Source of the DNA: Streptomyces thermolilacinus SPC6
GTDB lineage: Bacteria; Actinomycetota; Actinomycetes; Streptomycetales; Streptomycetaceae
Length of the DNA: 64,000 bases
Assembly: GCF_000478605.2 (NCBI RefSeq)
Contig: NZ_ASHX02000001.1
Location: forward strand, 3,945,895-4,009,894
Direction of reading: 5' to 3'
The position numbers and the translations under genes are program-made. Position 1 is the stretch's first letter. Each line of letters starts with the position of its first letter. This document shows, one piece after another, positions 8,780 through 17,150 of this stretch. The notes beneath the pieces are model-generated. The model had not been told where the DNA came from and did not search any database. It saw only the letters and a list, made by a program, of their open reading frames with translations.

Positions 8780-10165
8780 GTGCAAATCCACGACTCGATG
8801 ATCAGCCTCGTCGGCAACACCCCGCTGGTGAAGCTCAACAGTGTGACCGAGGGCATCCAGGCCACGGTCCTGGCCAAGGTCGAGTACTTCAACCCCGGCG
8901 GTTCGGTGAAGGACCGCATCGCCCTGCGCATGATCGAGGCCGCCGAGAAGAGCGGCGAGCTGAAGCCCGGCGGCACCATCGTCGAGCCGACGTCCGGCAA
9001 CACGGGCGTGGGCCTCGCGATCGTGGCCCAGCAGAAGGGCTACAAGTGCGTCTTCGTCTGCCCGGACAAGGTGTCCACGGACAAGATCAACGTGCTGCGC
9101 GCGTACGGCGCCGAGGTCGTCGTCTGCCCGACGGCGGTCGACCCGGAGCACCCGGACTCGTACTACAACGTCTCCGACCGCCTCGTCCGCGAGACGCCCG
9201 GCGCGTGGAAGCCGGACCAGTACTCGAACCCGAACAACCCGCGCTCGCACTACGAGACGACCGGTCCCGAGCTGTGGGAGCAGACGGAGGGGCGGATCAC
9301 CCACTTCGTCGCCGGCGTCGGCACGGGCGGCACCATCTCCGGTACCGGCCGCTACCTCAAGGAGGTCAGCGACGGCAAGGTCAAGGTCATCGGCGCCGAC
9401 CCGGAGGGCTCGGTCTACTCGGGCGGTTCCGGCCGTCCGTACCTGGTCGAGGGCGTCGGTGAGGACTTCTGGCCGTCCGCGTACGACCAGAACGTGACGG
9501 ACGAGATCGTCGCCGTCTCCGACAAGGACTCCTTCCAGATGACCCGCCGCCTCGCAAAGGAGGAGGGCCTCCTCGTCGGCGGCTCCTGCGGCATGGCCGT
9601 CGTCGCGGCGCTGCGCGTAGCGGAGGGCCTCGGCCCGGACGACGTGGTCGTCGTCCTGCTGCCGGACAGCGGTCGCGGCTACCTCTCCAAGATCTTCAAC
9701 GACGAGTGGATGGCCGACTACGGCTTCCTGGAGAACGCGGGCCCGTCCGCGCGCGTCGGCGACGTGCTGCGCCACAAGGAGGGCGACATCCCGAAGCTGG
9801 TGCACATGCACCCGGAGGAGACCGTCGGCCAGGCGATCGAGGTGCTCCGCGAGTACGGCGTGTCGCAGATGCCCATCGTCAAGCCGGGCGCCGGGCACCC
9901 GGACGTGATGGCCGCCGAGATCGTCGGCTCGGTCGTCGAGCGGGAGCTGCTGGAGGCGCTGTTCGCCCAGCGCGCGTCGCTGAACGACCCGCTGGAGAAG
10001 CACATGAGCGCCCCGCTGCCGCAGGTCGGCTCCGGCGAGCCGGTCGAGGACCTGATGGCGGTGCTGGGCCGGGCGGACGCGGCGATCGTGCTGGTCGAGG
10101 GCAAGCCGACCGGCGTGGTCAGCCGCCAGGACCTGCTGGCGTTCCTGGCCCGCGACGGCAAGTGA
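8780..10165 (+). CDS. cbs: Cystathionine beta-synthase
   Basis: 461 residues. PLP-dependent condensation of serine with homocysteine to give cystathionine in reverse transsulfuration. The PLP lysine is Lys44 in NPGGSVKDR, the substrate loop is PTSGNTGVG, and the phosphate-binding loop is GVGTGGTISGTGRYLKE. Two CBS domains follow the catalytic core (from about residue 335: MHPEETVGQAIEVLREYGVSQMP; and from about 405: MSAPLPQVGSGEPVEDLM), which marks it as CBS rather than a plain cysteine synthase. GTG start at 8780, with GGAG about 9 nt upstream. The N-terminal heme region of mammalian CBS is absent, as in other bacteria. Confidence 0.94.
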   Translation: MQIHDSMISLVGNTPLVKLNSVTEGIQATVLAKVEYFNPGGSVKDRIALRMIEAAEKSGELKPGGTIVEPTSGNTGVGLAIVAQQKGYKCVFVCPDKVSTDKINVLRAYGAEVVVCPTAVDPEHPDSYYNVSDRLVRETPGAWKPDQYSNPNNPRSHYETTGPELWEQTEGRITHFVAGVGTGGTISGTGRYLKEVSDGKVKVIGADPEGSVYSGGSGRPYLVEGVGEDFWPSAYDQNVTDEIVAVSDKDSFQMTRRLAKEEGLLVGGSCGMAVVAALRVAEGLGPDDVVVVLLPDSGRGYLSKIFNDEWMADYGFLENAGPSARVGDVLRHKEGDIPKLVHMHPEETVGQAIEVLREYGVSQMPIVKPGAGHPDVMAAEIVGSVVERELLEALFAQRASLNDPLEKHMSAPLPQVGSGEPVEDLMAVLGRADAAIVLVEGKPTGVVSRQDLLAFLARDGK

Positions 10166-10413
10166 GGTCCGGGCGCGAGGGGTTCGCGCAAACGGTACGG
10201 GGACGACACGTGCGGGCAGCACGGGCTTAACACGGCTCCGGCACCGTAGGGGTCGTCGGCGTCAGGGACCTCCGGAGCGGCTCCCGGACTTTCCATGGGC
10301 GCCGCGGACGCGGTGACCGGCCCTGACCCGGCCCGTGTCCCTCGCGGGGACCGCCGTCGTCCCGCCCCCCGGCTCACGGGGGTGCGGCGGTCCCCGCGCA
10401 AACGCGTACGCAC

Positions 10414-10451
10414 GCGAAGGGGGCCGGTCCACGAGGACCGGCCCCCTTCGC
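10414..10451. terminator. Bidirectional terminator between convergent genes
   Basis: Perfect 17-bp stem (10414-10430 with 10435-10451) and ACGA tetraloop, between cbs (plus) and 10515-11369 (minus). The rest of the 349-nt gap 10166-10514 shows nothing gene-like. Confidence 0.85.
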
Positions 10452-10514
10452 GCTGTCCCGCGCCCGCCCAGCGTCCGGCGGCCGTTGCCGCTCGGCGTCC
10501 GGCAGCCCCGGCGT

Positions 10515-11369
10515 TCAGCGTCCGGCGGCCGCCCGCGCGGCGCGTACCTCCTCGGCGTCCGGGAGCAGGTCCGCGATGAGGCTCCAGACCGATTTGGCGT
10601 CGGTGCGGACCAGGCGGAACGGGCTCGCCGGGGTGATCTCCTCGGCCGGGAGCGGTTCCTGCGGCAGCTCCCGCAGCCAGTAGCCGAGCGGCCCGCAGTC
10701 CCACACGGCGAAGCCACGGCCCTCCACGCCGTCCTGGTGGTCCCGCTCAGCCTGCCAGGCGGCGGTCATACGCCAGCTGCACCGCAGCTCGGTCACCAGT
10801 TCCGCGAGGAGGGACAGGGCCGGCTCGCCGAGCGTGCCGGCGGCCGCCAGGGCCTGCCGTACGGCGTTCCTCTCGTCCTCGACGGTGCGGCCGGGGCCGG
10901 CCACGGCCTTCAGGGCGGCGAGGGCGCTCTCGACGCCGGAGACGGTCGTCTCGACGGCCGTCAGGGCCGTCTCCCGGGTGGCGGGGCCCTGGCGGAGGTT
11001 CACCATCGAGGCGAGCTTCCAGACCAGGGTCTTCGGCTCGACGAGGGAGTACTCCTGCTCGGCCTCGCCCGGCCACGCCTCGTGGACGACGACGTGCTCG
11101 TCGCCGATGAGCATGCCGTGGTGGAGCGTGCCCTGGCGGCTGCCCGCCTCCAGGGAGATGACCACACCGGGGGCGAGGAAGGTCTGCACGAGCGGCAGCA
11201 GCGCCTGGACGAGCCGCCCGTCCGCGGTGACCAGGCCGCTGTCCTCGGCCTCCTTGCGGGCGGCGGCGAACTCCTCGTCCACCGGCCGGTCGGCGGCCAG
11301 TTCGGAGAGCACGATGAGGTGCTCGTCGGTCAGCCGGAAACGGGACCGGGAAACGTCGATGGAAGGCAT
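10515..11369 (-). CDS. Hypothetical protein, third gene of WXG cassette
   Basis: 284 residues from ATG 11369; a GTG two codons upstream (11375) is an alternative. Soluble, with no signal peptide. The N-terminal half (RFRLTDEHLIVLSELA, then VQTFLAPGVVISLEAG and GTLHHGMLIGDEHVVVHEAW) has an alpha/beta layout loosely like EspG chaperones of type VII secretion. The match is too weak to name. It is transcribed with 11432-12046 and the WXG100-like gene 12146-13591, so a companion or chaperone role is my inference. Confidence 0.7.
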   Translation of the reverse strand: MPSIDVSRSRFRLTDEHLIVLSELAADRPVDEEFAAARKEAEDSGLVTADGRLVQALLPLVQTFLAPGVVISLEAGSRQGTLHHGMLIGDEHVVVHEAWPGEAEQEYSLVEPKTLVWKLASMVNLRQGPATRETALTAVETTVSGVESALAALKAVAGPGRTVEDERNAVRQALAAAGTLGEPALSLLAELVTELRCSWRMTAAWQAERDHQDGVEGRGFAVWDCGPLGYWLRELPQEPLPAEEITPASPFRLVRTDAKSVWSLIADLLPDAEEVRAARAAAGR

Positions 11370-11431
11370 ACACACTCACTCGGTAGGTCGGGCTCGGAGG
11401 ACCGGGCACCGGGCGCGCCGGTGCCGGCACG

Positions 11432-12046
11432 TCAGTACGTCGTCTCCGCCCAGAAGCTGAACATCCTCTTGATGCCGGCCCGCACGGCTCCGCGCCGTGT
11501 GAGGACCGACCGGTCGACCCCGGCGAACAGGGCGGCCAGGGCGAGGTCGGCGGGCAGCACCCGCCCCGCCGCCCGCAGAGTCACCCGCCTGCCGCTCCCG
11601 ATGCCCGTCTGGTGGGCCGTCACCACGACGCCGGGATCCTCGTCGTCGTGGAGCCGCTCCAGCCGGTAGGCGCGCTTGCCGAGGGCCATGAGCCGGTAGT
11701 CGTCACCCAGGTACCGCATGCGCAGGGCGCGGCCCCGGTGGGTGACGGCCCACCGGTGCCGCTCCATGGCGACGGACCGCCCGTCCACCCGGCACGTGGC
11801 CCGGTTCAGGGTGGGCTTGCTCACCAGTTCCGACAGCAGGCCGCGCGTCTCGAACCTGGCGGTGGGAAGGCCGGGACCGCTCACCTCCGTGACGACCACG
11901 TTCCGGGTGTGCGGCGGCGCGGGCCAGACCACGCGGATCTCGCCGAACTCCGGCGAGGTGCCGGTCCAGCCGGACTGCCGCAGTCCGCCCGGCGTCCTCT
12001 CCGGCTTCCAGCGGGCGAGGGCGAACGGGGTGATGGTGGTGTGCAT
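11432..12046 (-). CDS. Hypothetical protein, second gene of WXG cassette
   Basis: 204 residues, start ATG 12044-12046 (MHTTITPFALARWKPERT). Basic and rich in short beta-strand-like segments (VVVTEVSGPGL, RYLGDDYRLMALGKRAYRLERL); no membrane segment. The RVTLRAAGRVLPADLALAALFAGVDRSVLTRRGA stretch near the C-terminus looks like a helical tail. It lies between the WXG100-like gene and 10515-11369 on the same strand, with gaps of 99 and 62 nt. No recognised family. Confidence 0.7.
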   Translation of the reverse strand: MHTTITPFALARWKPERTPGGLRQSGWTGTSPEFGEIRVVWPAPPHTRNVVVTEVSGPGLPTARFETRGLLSELVSKPTLNRATCRVDGRSVAMERHRWAVTHRGRALRMRYLGDDYRLMALGKRAYRLERLHDDEDPGVVVTAHQTGIGSGRRVTLRAAGRVLPADLALAALFAGVDRSVLTRRGAVRAGIKRMFSFWAETTY

Positions 12047-12057
12047 GGCTTCCCTGG

Positions 12058-12150
12058 TCGGTCGGATCAGTCGGATCAGACGAATCGGTCGGATCGGTGG
12101 ACGGGTCGGTCGGATCAGTCGGCCGGATCGGTCGGATCGGCCGGATCAGT
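12058..12150. repeat. Short degenerate repeats built on CGGATC
   Basis: The gap between two genes of the WXG cassette, running into the stop codon of the upstream one, holds seven copies of CGGATC in about 90 bp. Most are in the form TCGGATCAG or TCGGATCGG, spaced 8-21 bp apart. It looks like local slippage expansion. No clear fold or operator symmetry. Confidence 0.7.
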
Positions 12151-13591
12151 CGAACGGGTTGAGGGCGCTGCCGATCTTCCTCAGGCCCTCGCCGGCTTCC
12201 TCGGCGCGGTCGCCGATCCACTCCCCGGCGTCCTCCAGGCCGTCCGCGATGGCCTCCCGGTTCTCCCAGACCAGGCAGCCGCCGTACACGAGGCCGGTGC
12301 CGACGGCCAGGCCGACGGTGACCGGGTTCGGGGCCACGGTCAGGGCGGTTAGGGACGCGTTGAAGGCGGTGCCGCTGAGGTCGGTGGCGAACTTGGCCGG
12401 GTCCGCCTTGATCATGTCCGTGTTGTACGTGGCGAGGTTGGCCACGCCGTACAGGGTGGCCGCCGCGCCGCCCACGACACCGGCGCCGCGCAGCCAGCCC
12501 GCCGCCTGGAAGGCGCTGCCCAGGCCGCCGTGCTGGGCGACGCGCGCGAGGTTGGCCTCCGCCGCCGTCGGGATGAAGAACCGGCCGTCCTTGACGTGCC
12601 CGCCGAGCACCGCCGCCTCGTCCGAGCCGGTCAGCGCCGAGACGAGACCGGGCGGCAGCTTGCTCCACAGGCTGCCCGACTGGGCGAGCACCATCCGCTC
12701 GTTGACGCGGCTCGTGATGAACGTGCCCGGCGCGGTGACCGTCTTGCCGTCCTTGAGGAACTGGTACAGCTTGAAGCCGCCCTTGAGGGACGTGCCCAGG
12801 GCCAGCGCGAAGGCACCGGCGGTGACCGTGCCCTTCTGGACCCCGGCGAGCAGGTCCGCGAGCTGCTTGTTGCCGGTCAGCTTCTCGACGCCGTCGCGCT
12901 GGAGGCGGGCGAGCCAGTCCTCCAGCGTCTCGTTGTCGCGCATGGCGAACGAGGCGAGGGTCATGCGGTCCCGGCGCTGCTGGTCGTCGGCGGCGGCGAC
13001 CGCGCCCGCGTTGCCGTTGAAGCCGCCGGTGGTCGCGTCGTTCCGGCCGCCGCCGGAGTCCTTGACGACCGCTTCGAGGTCCTTGCGCAGGTCCTTGTCG
13101 GCGTCGTCCACGGCTTTGACGCACGCCTTGATGTACTCGGCCCACGCCTGCTCGCTCGCGCGAACGTCCCTGGCGTAGTGCGGGTCGTGGAGGAGGGCCT
13201 GGCGCTCGGCGGGGGTGGCTCGCTCCATGTCGAAGGCGACGTCGCCCTGCTCGGAGACCCGCATGCCGTCCTTGACGGCGTCGGCGCGGGCGTTCTCCAG
13301 CTTCCGCCTCAGCTCGGTGAACTGCTGGTGGGCGTTGTGCAGCAAGTTCGCCGTCGCCTTCGCCTGGATCTGCGCGGCCTCGTACTCGTAGCGGGTCGCG
13401 GCGAAGTTCACGGACGCCGTGCCCGCGCTGCGTCCCACCCACGAGCCGCCGGTGGTCACGCCGCGGACGCTCTCCCGGTAGAGGCTCTCCGCCTTCCGCA
13501 GCTCGTCCGCCATCGACTCCCATCTGTCGGCGGCCGCGGACAGCTTCCCCAAGTCGGTCGTCATGACCTCGTGGTACGTCAGCATGTTCAT
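12146..13591 (-). CDS. WXG100-like long protein, putative type VII secretion substrate
   Basis: 481 residues from ATG 13589-13591; ATG 13585 is also possible, and the frame is open further upstream without homology. The first ~110 residues form a helical hairpin with the turn GGSWVG, so W51-V52-G53 fits the WXG motif of the ESX/WXG100 fold. A charged middle region follows. The C-terminal ~200 residues contain glycine-rich hydrophobic segments (GAFALALGTSLKGG; GAGVVGGAAATLYGVANLA; VTVGLAVGTGLVYGGCLV) with GxxxG spacing, before an acidic tail ending in LNPFD. This suggests a secreted, membrane-active effector. The two downstream genes are probable partners. No ESX machinery is in the window. 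Confidence 0.72.
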   Translation of the reverse strand: MNMLTYHEVMTTDLGKLSAAADRWESMADELRKAESLYRESVRGVTTGGSWVGRSAGTASVNFAATRYEYEAAQIQAKATANLLHNAHQQFTELRRKLENARADAVKDGMRVSEQGDVAFDMERATPAERQALLHDPHYARDVRASEQAWAEYIKACVKAVDDADKDLRKDLEAVVKDSGGGRNDATTGGFNGNAGAVAAADDQQRRDRMTLASFAMRDNETLEDWLARLQRDGVEKLTGNKQLADLLAGVQKGTVTAGAFALALGTSLKGGFKLYQFLKDGKTVTAPGTFITSRVNERMVLAQSGSLWSKLPPGLVSALTGSDEAAVLGGHVKDGRFFIPTAAEANLARVAQHGGLGSAFQAAGWLRGAGVVGGAAATLYGVANLATYNTDMIKADPAKFATDLSGTAFNASLTALTVAPNPVTVGLAVGTGLVYGGCLVWENREAIADGLEDAGEWIGDRAEEAGEGLRKIGSALNPFD

Positions 13592-13825
13592 CCCCGGTTC
13601 GGCTGGGCCGGAACGAATTCGCGCCACAACGGCATGTCCGGAACCGTATGGCACCGGAAGCAGTCACGCAGGGGGCGCGGAACCGGTTCCCTGGCCAACT
13701 CGCCGGACTCGCGCGGGCGTCCGGGATGTGTGGCGATCCGGTGGGGATGGCGGGGGGATTGCCGGGTGAGGCGGGGGCGGGAAGCGGGGGTGGCCGGGTT
13801 TCGTGGTGGGGGCGGTCTTGCATAT

Positions 13826-13859
13826 GGTCTATTCAGTCACCGCGGTGACTGAATAGACC
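13826..13859. promoter_or_regulatory. Perfect 34-bp palindrome, putative RpiR operator
   Basis: The half GGTCTATTCAGTCACCG is followed directly by its exact reverse complement. It ends 26 bp before the start of the RpiR regulator gene and about 235 bp from the divergent WXG gene. Strict symmetry without a loop points to a protein-binding site rather than a terminator; autoregulation is likely. A related site lies in the hutU promoter at 19167. Confidence 0.75.
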
Positions 13860-13884
13860 TGAGGTGGAGGACAGGGGCACCGGC

Positions 13885-14745
13885 ATGAACGACACCCCCG
13901 GCGCGCGGCTCCAGGCCCTTTTCGAGGGCCACCGGCTGACGCCGACGCAGCGGCGGATCGCCCACTGGATGGTGCGGCGCGCCGCCGACGTGCCGTTCCT
14001 GTCCAGCGTGGAGCTGGCCGAGCTGGCCGGGGTCAGCCAGCCGTCCGTCACCCGCTTCGCCGTCGCCCTCGGCTTCGACGGTTACCCCGCGCTGCGCAGG
14101 CACCTGCGCGAGGTCGCCCCCGCCGAACCCGCCCGCGCCGCCCGGGAGGACGCGCCCGCCGGGGCGGCGGCGGCCAACGAGTACCAGCAGGCCGTCCACG
14201 CCGAGATCGAGAACCTCCGCCACCTCGCGGAGCTCCTCGCCGACCCCGCGCCCGCCGAGCGCGCCGGGCGGCTGCTCGCCGCGTCCCGCCCCCTGCCCGT
14301 CCTCGGCCTGCGGGCCGCCGCGGCCCAGGCGCGCGGCTTCGCGTACTTCGCCGCCAAGGTCCACCCGGACGTCCGGGTGCTGGACGAGGGCGGCTCGATG
14401 CTGACCGACCGGATCGACGCCGCCGTACGGGCCGGGGCCACGGCCCTGCTCTGTTTCGCGCTGCCCCGCCACCCCCGCGAGGTGGTCGATGCCCTGGAGT
14501 ACGCGCGGGCCGCCGGGCTGACCGTGGTGACCGTCGCCGACTCGGCGTTCGCGCCGGTCGCCCGCCACAGCGACCTGCTCCTCCCGGCCGCCGTCGGCAC
14601 CGCCCTCGCCTTCGACACGGCGTGCGGGCCGATGCTGCTGGGCCGGGTGCTGCTGGAGGCCATGTGCGACGGGCTGCCGGACGCGCAGGCGCGGCTGGAG
14701 GAGTTCGACGCGCGGGCGGCGGCGCGCGGACTGTTCGTGGAGTAG
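13885..14745 (+). CDS. RpiR/MurR family transcriptional regulator
   Basis: 286 residues from ATG 13885; an in-frame GTG at 13864 is the alternative start. The N-terminal helix-turn-helix domain includes LTPTQRRIAHWM and SSVELAELAGVSQPSVTRFAVALGFDGYPALRRHL, the classic HTH_6 pattern. The C-terminal half is a SIS sugar-isomerase-like domain (LPVLGLRAAAAQARGFAYFAAK, ALLCFALPRHPREVVDALEYARAAGLTVVTVADS), normally binding a phosphosugar or other small effector. It lies behind a perfect palindrome. A half-site match in the hutU promoter makes it a candidate regulator of histidine use (inference). Confidence 0.92.
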   Translation: MNDTPGARLQALFEGHRLTPTQRRIAHWMVRRAADVPFLSSVELAELAGVSQPSVTRFAVALGFDGYPALRRHLREVAPAEPARAAREDAPAGAAAANEYQQAVHAEIENLRHLAELLADPAPAERAGRLLAASRPLPVLGLRAAAAQARGFAYFAAKVHPDVRVLDEGGSMLTDRIDAAVRAGATALLCFALPRHPREVVDALEYARAAGLTVVTVADSAFAPVARHSDLLLPAAVGTALAFDTACGPMLLGRVLLEAMCDGLPDAQARLEEFDARAAARGLFVE

Positions 14746-14837
14746 CCGCACGGCGTTCTCTCAGGGAACTCTCACGGACCGCCTGTACCCTGCCCGGCGC
14801 ACAGCCGCATCGGAGCCGAGGCAGAAGGAGGACGGAC

Positions 14838-15404
14838 GTGGCGCGCGGAGGGCAGTCGCTGGCGAGGGTGGCCGTGGCGGTACGGGCCGGGGCGGCGCCC
14901 CTGTGGTGGTCGGGGATCGTCGGGGCGGCGGTGGGGACCGTGCCGCCGGGACTGACGGGACGGCGGATCGGGCTCCTCGCGGGGGCCGCGCTGTTCCTGG
15001 TCGCCGCGGCGGGGGTGTTCCTCGCACGGCGCGGGCGGTACGCGGAGCTGGCCGCCGGAGCCGTACGGGCCGCCCGGCAGGACATCCTCCAGGACCGGGC
15101 CGTGACCGCGCGGGCCTGGCGGCGGGCCCGCCGCTGGTGGCTGCTGCTCGCCTTCCCGGTGGCCGTGGCCACGTCGTTCGCGGTGCCCGCCGCCGTGGGA
15201 CTGCTCGTCGCGGGGCTCGGCGCCGGGCTGTGGCTGAAGGCCGTGTGGATCGGCCGCCGCGAGCGCGTCGACGACCGGCTGCTGTGGGTCTGCGCCGACC
15301 GGCTCGCCCGGCGCGGCGGCCCGGCCGGACGGCACGTCACCGCGTACAAGGCGACGGGCATCGCCGCCGGTGACGCCGCGCCCGGTGGGGCGCGGCGCCG
15401 CTGA
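14838..15404 (+). CDS. Small membrane protein, unknown function
   Basis: 188 residues from GTG 14838, set by AAGGAGGA at 14825-14832. Two pairs of hydrophobic segments: about residues 16-60 (WWSGIVGAAVG, IGLLAGAALFLVAAAGVFL) and about 97-135 (WWLLLAFPVAVATSFAVPAAVGLLVAGL). Arg-rich loops between and after them follow the positive-inside rule. A conserved-looking C-terminal RRERVDDRLLWVCADR follows the last helix. It is convergent with the Roadblock operon. I do not recognise a family. Confidence 0.75.
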   Translation: MARGGQSLARVAVAVRAGAAPLWWSGIVGAAVGTVPPGLTGRRIGLLAGAALFLVAAAGVFLARRGRYAELAAGAVRAARQDILQDRAVTARAWRRARRWWLLLAFPVAVATSFAVPAAVGLLVAGLGAGLWLKAVWIGRRERVDDRLLWVCADRLARRGGPAGRHVTAYKATGIAAGDAAPGGARRR

Positions 15405-15418
15405 CGGGTCCGGGGCGG

Positions 15419-15793
15419 TCAGACCTCCAGGCCGCTCTCGATCGTCCTGAGCTGGTGGCGGGCCATCGCGAGGTTCGCCCGGTTCTTGTCGAGCGCCAGG
15501 TAAAGGAACAGCCCGTTCGTGCCGCGGCCCTTGAGGAGCCGGATCAGGTGGTACTGGCTGCCGAGGGTGATCAGGATGTCCTCGATCTCGTCGTTGAGGC
15601 CGAGCATCTCCATGGTGCGCACCTTCGCGCGGACCACGTCGGTGTTCCCGGCGGCGGCGACCGTGAGGTCCAGGTCCTGGCCGCCGCCGACCATGCCGAG
15701 GGCCATGCCGCTCGAGTAGTCGACGAGCGCGGCGCCCAGGGCGCCGTCGATCGCCGTCATCGCTTCCTTGAGGGTCGTCTCCGCGTTGGCCAT
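15419..15793 (-). CDS. Roadblock/LC7 domain protein
   Basis: 124 residues, a single Roadblock/LC7 (MglB-like) domain. It has an N-terminal helix (TLKEAMTAIDGALGAALVDYSSGMALGM), central strands and LITLGSQYHLIRLLKGRGTNGLFLYLALDKNRANLAMARHQLRTIE. Family members form homodimers that act on Ras-like GTPases. Last gene of a four-gene operon (17638 to 15419), 73 nt after its neighbour. No partner GTPase is encoded nearby, so its target is elsewhere. Confidence 0.85.
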   Translation of the reverse strand: MANAETTLKEAMTAIDGALGAALVDYSSGMALGMVGGGQDLDLTVAAAGNTDVVRAKVRTMEMLGLNDEIEDILITLGSQYHLIRLLKGRGTNGLFLYLALDKNRANLAMARHQLRTIESGLEV

Positions 15794-15866
15794 GAACGCG
15801 CACTTCCTTTCGTGGTAATTTCCGCTGGCGCGGGTGGTGTCCTGCGGGTCGTGTCCTGCGGGTGTG

Positions 15867-16262
15867 TCAGGGGGCGAGGTCGGGCCGCTCCAGGGCGCCG
15901 TCCACGAGTTCCGCGATCCGCGCGCCGGAGCGGCGGCCCTCCAGGTGGAGGCGGCCGACGTTGACGCGGGGCTCCGCGAGCAGCGTCAGCACGGCCGTGC
16001 CGCCCGCCGCGTACGTCGCCACGTAGCCGTGCTCGCCGCGCACCAGCAGCTCGCGGAAGCCGCCGCGCCCGGTGGCGTCGGTGAGCCGTACGGCGACGCC
16101 GAGCGCGGCCGCCGTCAGCGCGGCGACGCCCTCCGGCTCGACGTCCCCTGTGTCCTGCGCGAGGACCAGACCGTCGACGCTGGCGGCGAGCGCCCCGGTC
16201 AGCTGCGGGACCCGCGCGCGGAGGCGGCGCAGCTCCCCGAGTACGTACGGTTCGGCCGTCAT
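15867..16262 (-). CDS. Roadblock/LC7 domain protein
   Basis: 131 residues from ATG 16260-16262, with GAGAGGAG about 8 nt upstream; the longer frame to 16304 lacks support. Roadblock fold: ELRRLRARVPQLTGALAASVDGLVLAQDTG, then FRELLVRGEHGYVATYAAGGTAVLTLLAEPRVNVGRLHLEGRRSGARIAELV. Third gene of the operon. It is closer in pattern to the Roadblock subunits of Streptomyces conservons than to the 15419-15793 protein, but no histidine-kinase-like or GTPase partner is present. Confidence 0.82.
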   Translation of the reverse strand: MTAEPYVLGELRRLRARVPQLTGALAASVDGLVLAQDTGDVEPEGVAALTAAALGVAVRLTDATGRGGFRELLVRGEHGYVATYAAGGTAVLTLLAEPRVNVGRLHLEGRRSGARIAELVDGALERPDLAP

Positions 16263-16343
16263 CAGTTGTCTCCTCTCGGCGCGCTGCCGCAGGGCGCGCC
16301 TCATGACGCGGGCCTCATGAGGACAGGGGGGTGGTGCGGGTGG

Positions 16344-17150
16344 TCACAGGCGTGCCTCCAGAGCGTCACGGACTCGGCGGAGCAGGGCGATGTCGGGGTG
16401 GTCGGCCGCGGGGACGGCGCCGCTCGGCGGGAGGGGCAGAGGCAGGGGTACGGGTGCGGGGGCGCCGCCCGGTGCGACGGCGGGCGCGGCGGCGGGCGCG
16501 GCGGCGGTGCCGGTACTGGGGCCGGCGGGCGGCGGCGGGGCGGGTGTCTCGACCAGTCCGGCGGCGGCCAGGCGCCGTATCTCCAGCAGCGTGTGGAAGG
16601 CGGGGCGGCCCAGGACCCAGGCGAGCTGCGCCGGGGTGCGGGTCCCGTCGGCGCGGGCCAGCAGGGCGCGGCCGCGGGCGGTGACGGTCTGGCCGGGCGC
16701 CGTGGGGCGGGGGACGACGGGGGCGGCGTCGAGCGCGGGGTAGGGCCAGACGCTGTCGAGCAGTTCGCGGCGGCGCAGCGTCTCGCGCTCCAGGGCGACG
16801 GCCGGCACGGGGCGGCCCGGGCCCGCGTGGCGGGGCTCGGCGCCGTACCGGAAGCGGGCCGGGCCCCGGCCGGGGGCGAGCGCGAAGAACGCGGCGTCGA
16901 ACAGGGCGCCGAGGCGGCATATCTCGCGCTCGCCGTCGCCTATCCGGCCCGGGCGGCCGGTGCGGGCGCGGGCGGCGGAGCGGCGGTCGCTGCCGCCCGC
17001 CAGCAGGATGTCGAGGCCGGGCGCGACGGGGCTCTCGGCGTGCACGACCTGGCCCTCGACCAGGTAGAGCGTGCCGTGGTCGCGTACGAGGGCGCCGGTC
17101 GCCCGGTCGGCCGCGAGGCGCCGCAGCATGGGGGAGACGACGCCGTTCAT
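16344..17150 (-). CDS. PATAN/DUF4388-like protein with winged-helix region
   Basis: 268 residues; its ATG overlaps the stop of 17150-17638 by one base, so the two are translationally coupled. The N-terminus (MLRRLAADRATGALVRDHGTLYLVEGQVVHAESP) is the strand-rich start seen in DUF4388/PATAN domains, with an acidic-to-basic middle. Residues ~165-215 (VTARGRALLARADGTRTPAQLAWVLGRPAFHTLLEIRRLAAAGLVET) look like a winged helix. A Pro/Ala linker and short helix end the protein. PATAN domains occur in bacterial GTPase and Roadblock signalling, which matches the neighbours. Exact role unknown. Confidence 0.7.
   Translation of the reverse strand: MNGVVSPMLRRLAADRATGALVRDHGTLYLVEGQVVHAESPVAPGLDILLAGGSDRRSAARARTGRPGRIGDGEREICRLGALFDAAFFALAPGRGPARFRYGAEPRHAGPGRPVPAVALERETLRRRELLDSVWPYPALDAAPVVPRPTAPGQTVTARGRALLARADGTRTPAQLAWVLGRPAFHTLLEIRRLAAAGLVETPAPPPPAGPSTGTAAAPAAAPAVAPGGAPAPVPLPLPLPPSGAVPAADHPDIALLRRVRDALEARL

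Noticed and set aside
12058..12150. Iteron-type origin or operator array
   Set aside because: Irregular spacing, no replication gene, and the array reaches into a stop codon region between co-directional genes. Slippage is a simpler cause.
11703..13823. A 706-codon minus-strand frame over the WXG gene
   Set aside because: It is an alternative frame of 12146-13591, rich in Arg and Gly. The other frame shows the WXG fold and sensible codon bias.
13826..13859. Terminator for the WXG operon or RpiR gene
   Set aside because: There is no loop, and it stands upstream of both divergent genes, so an operator is the better reading.
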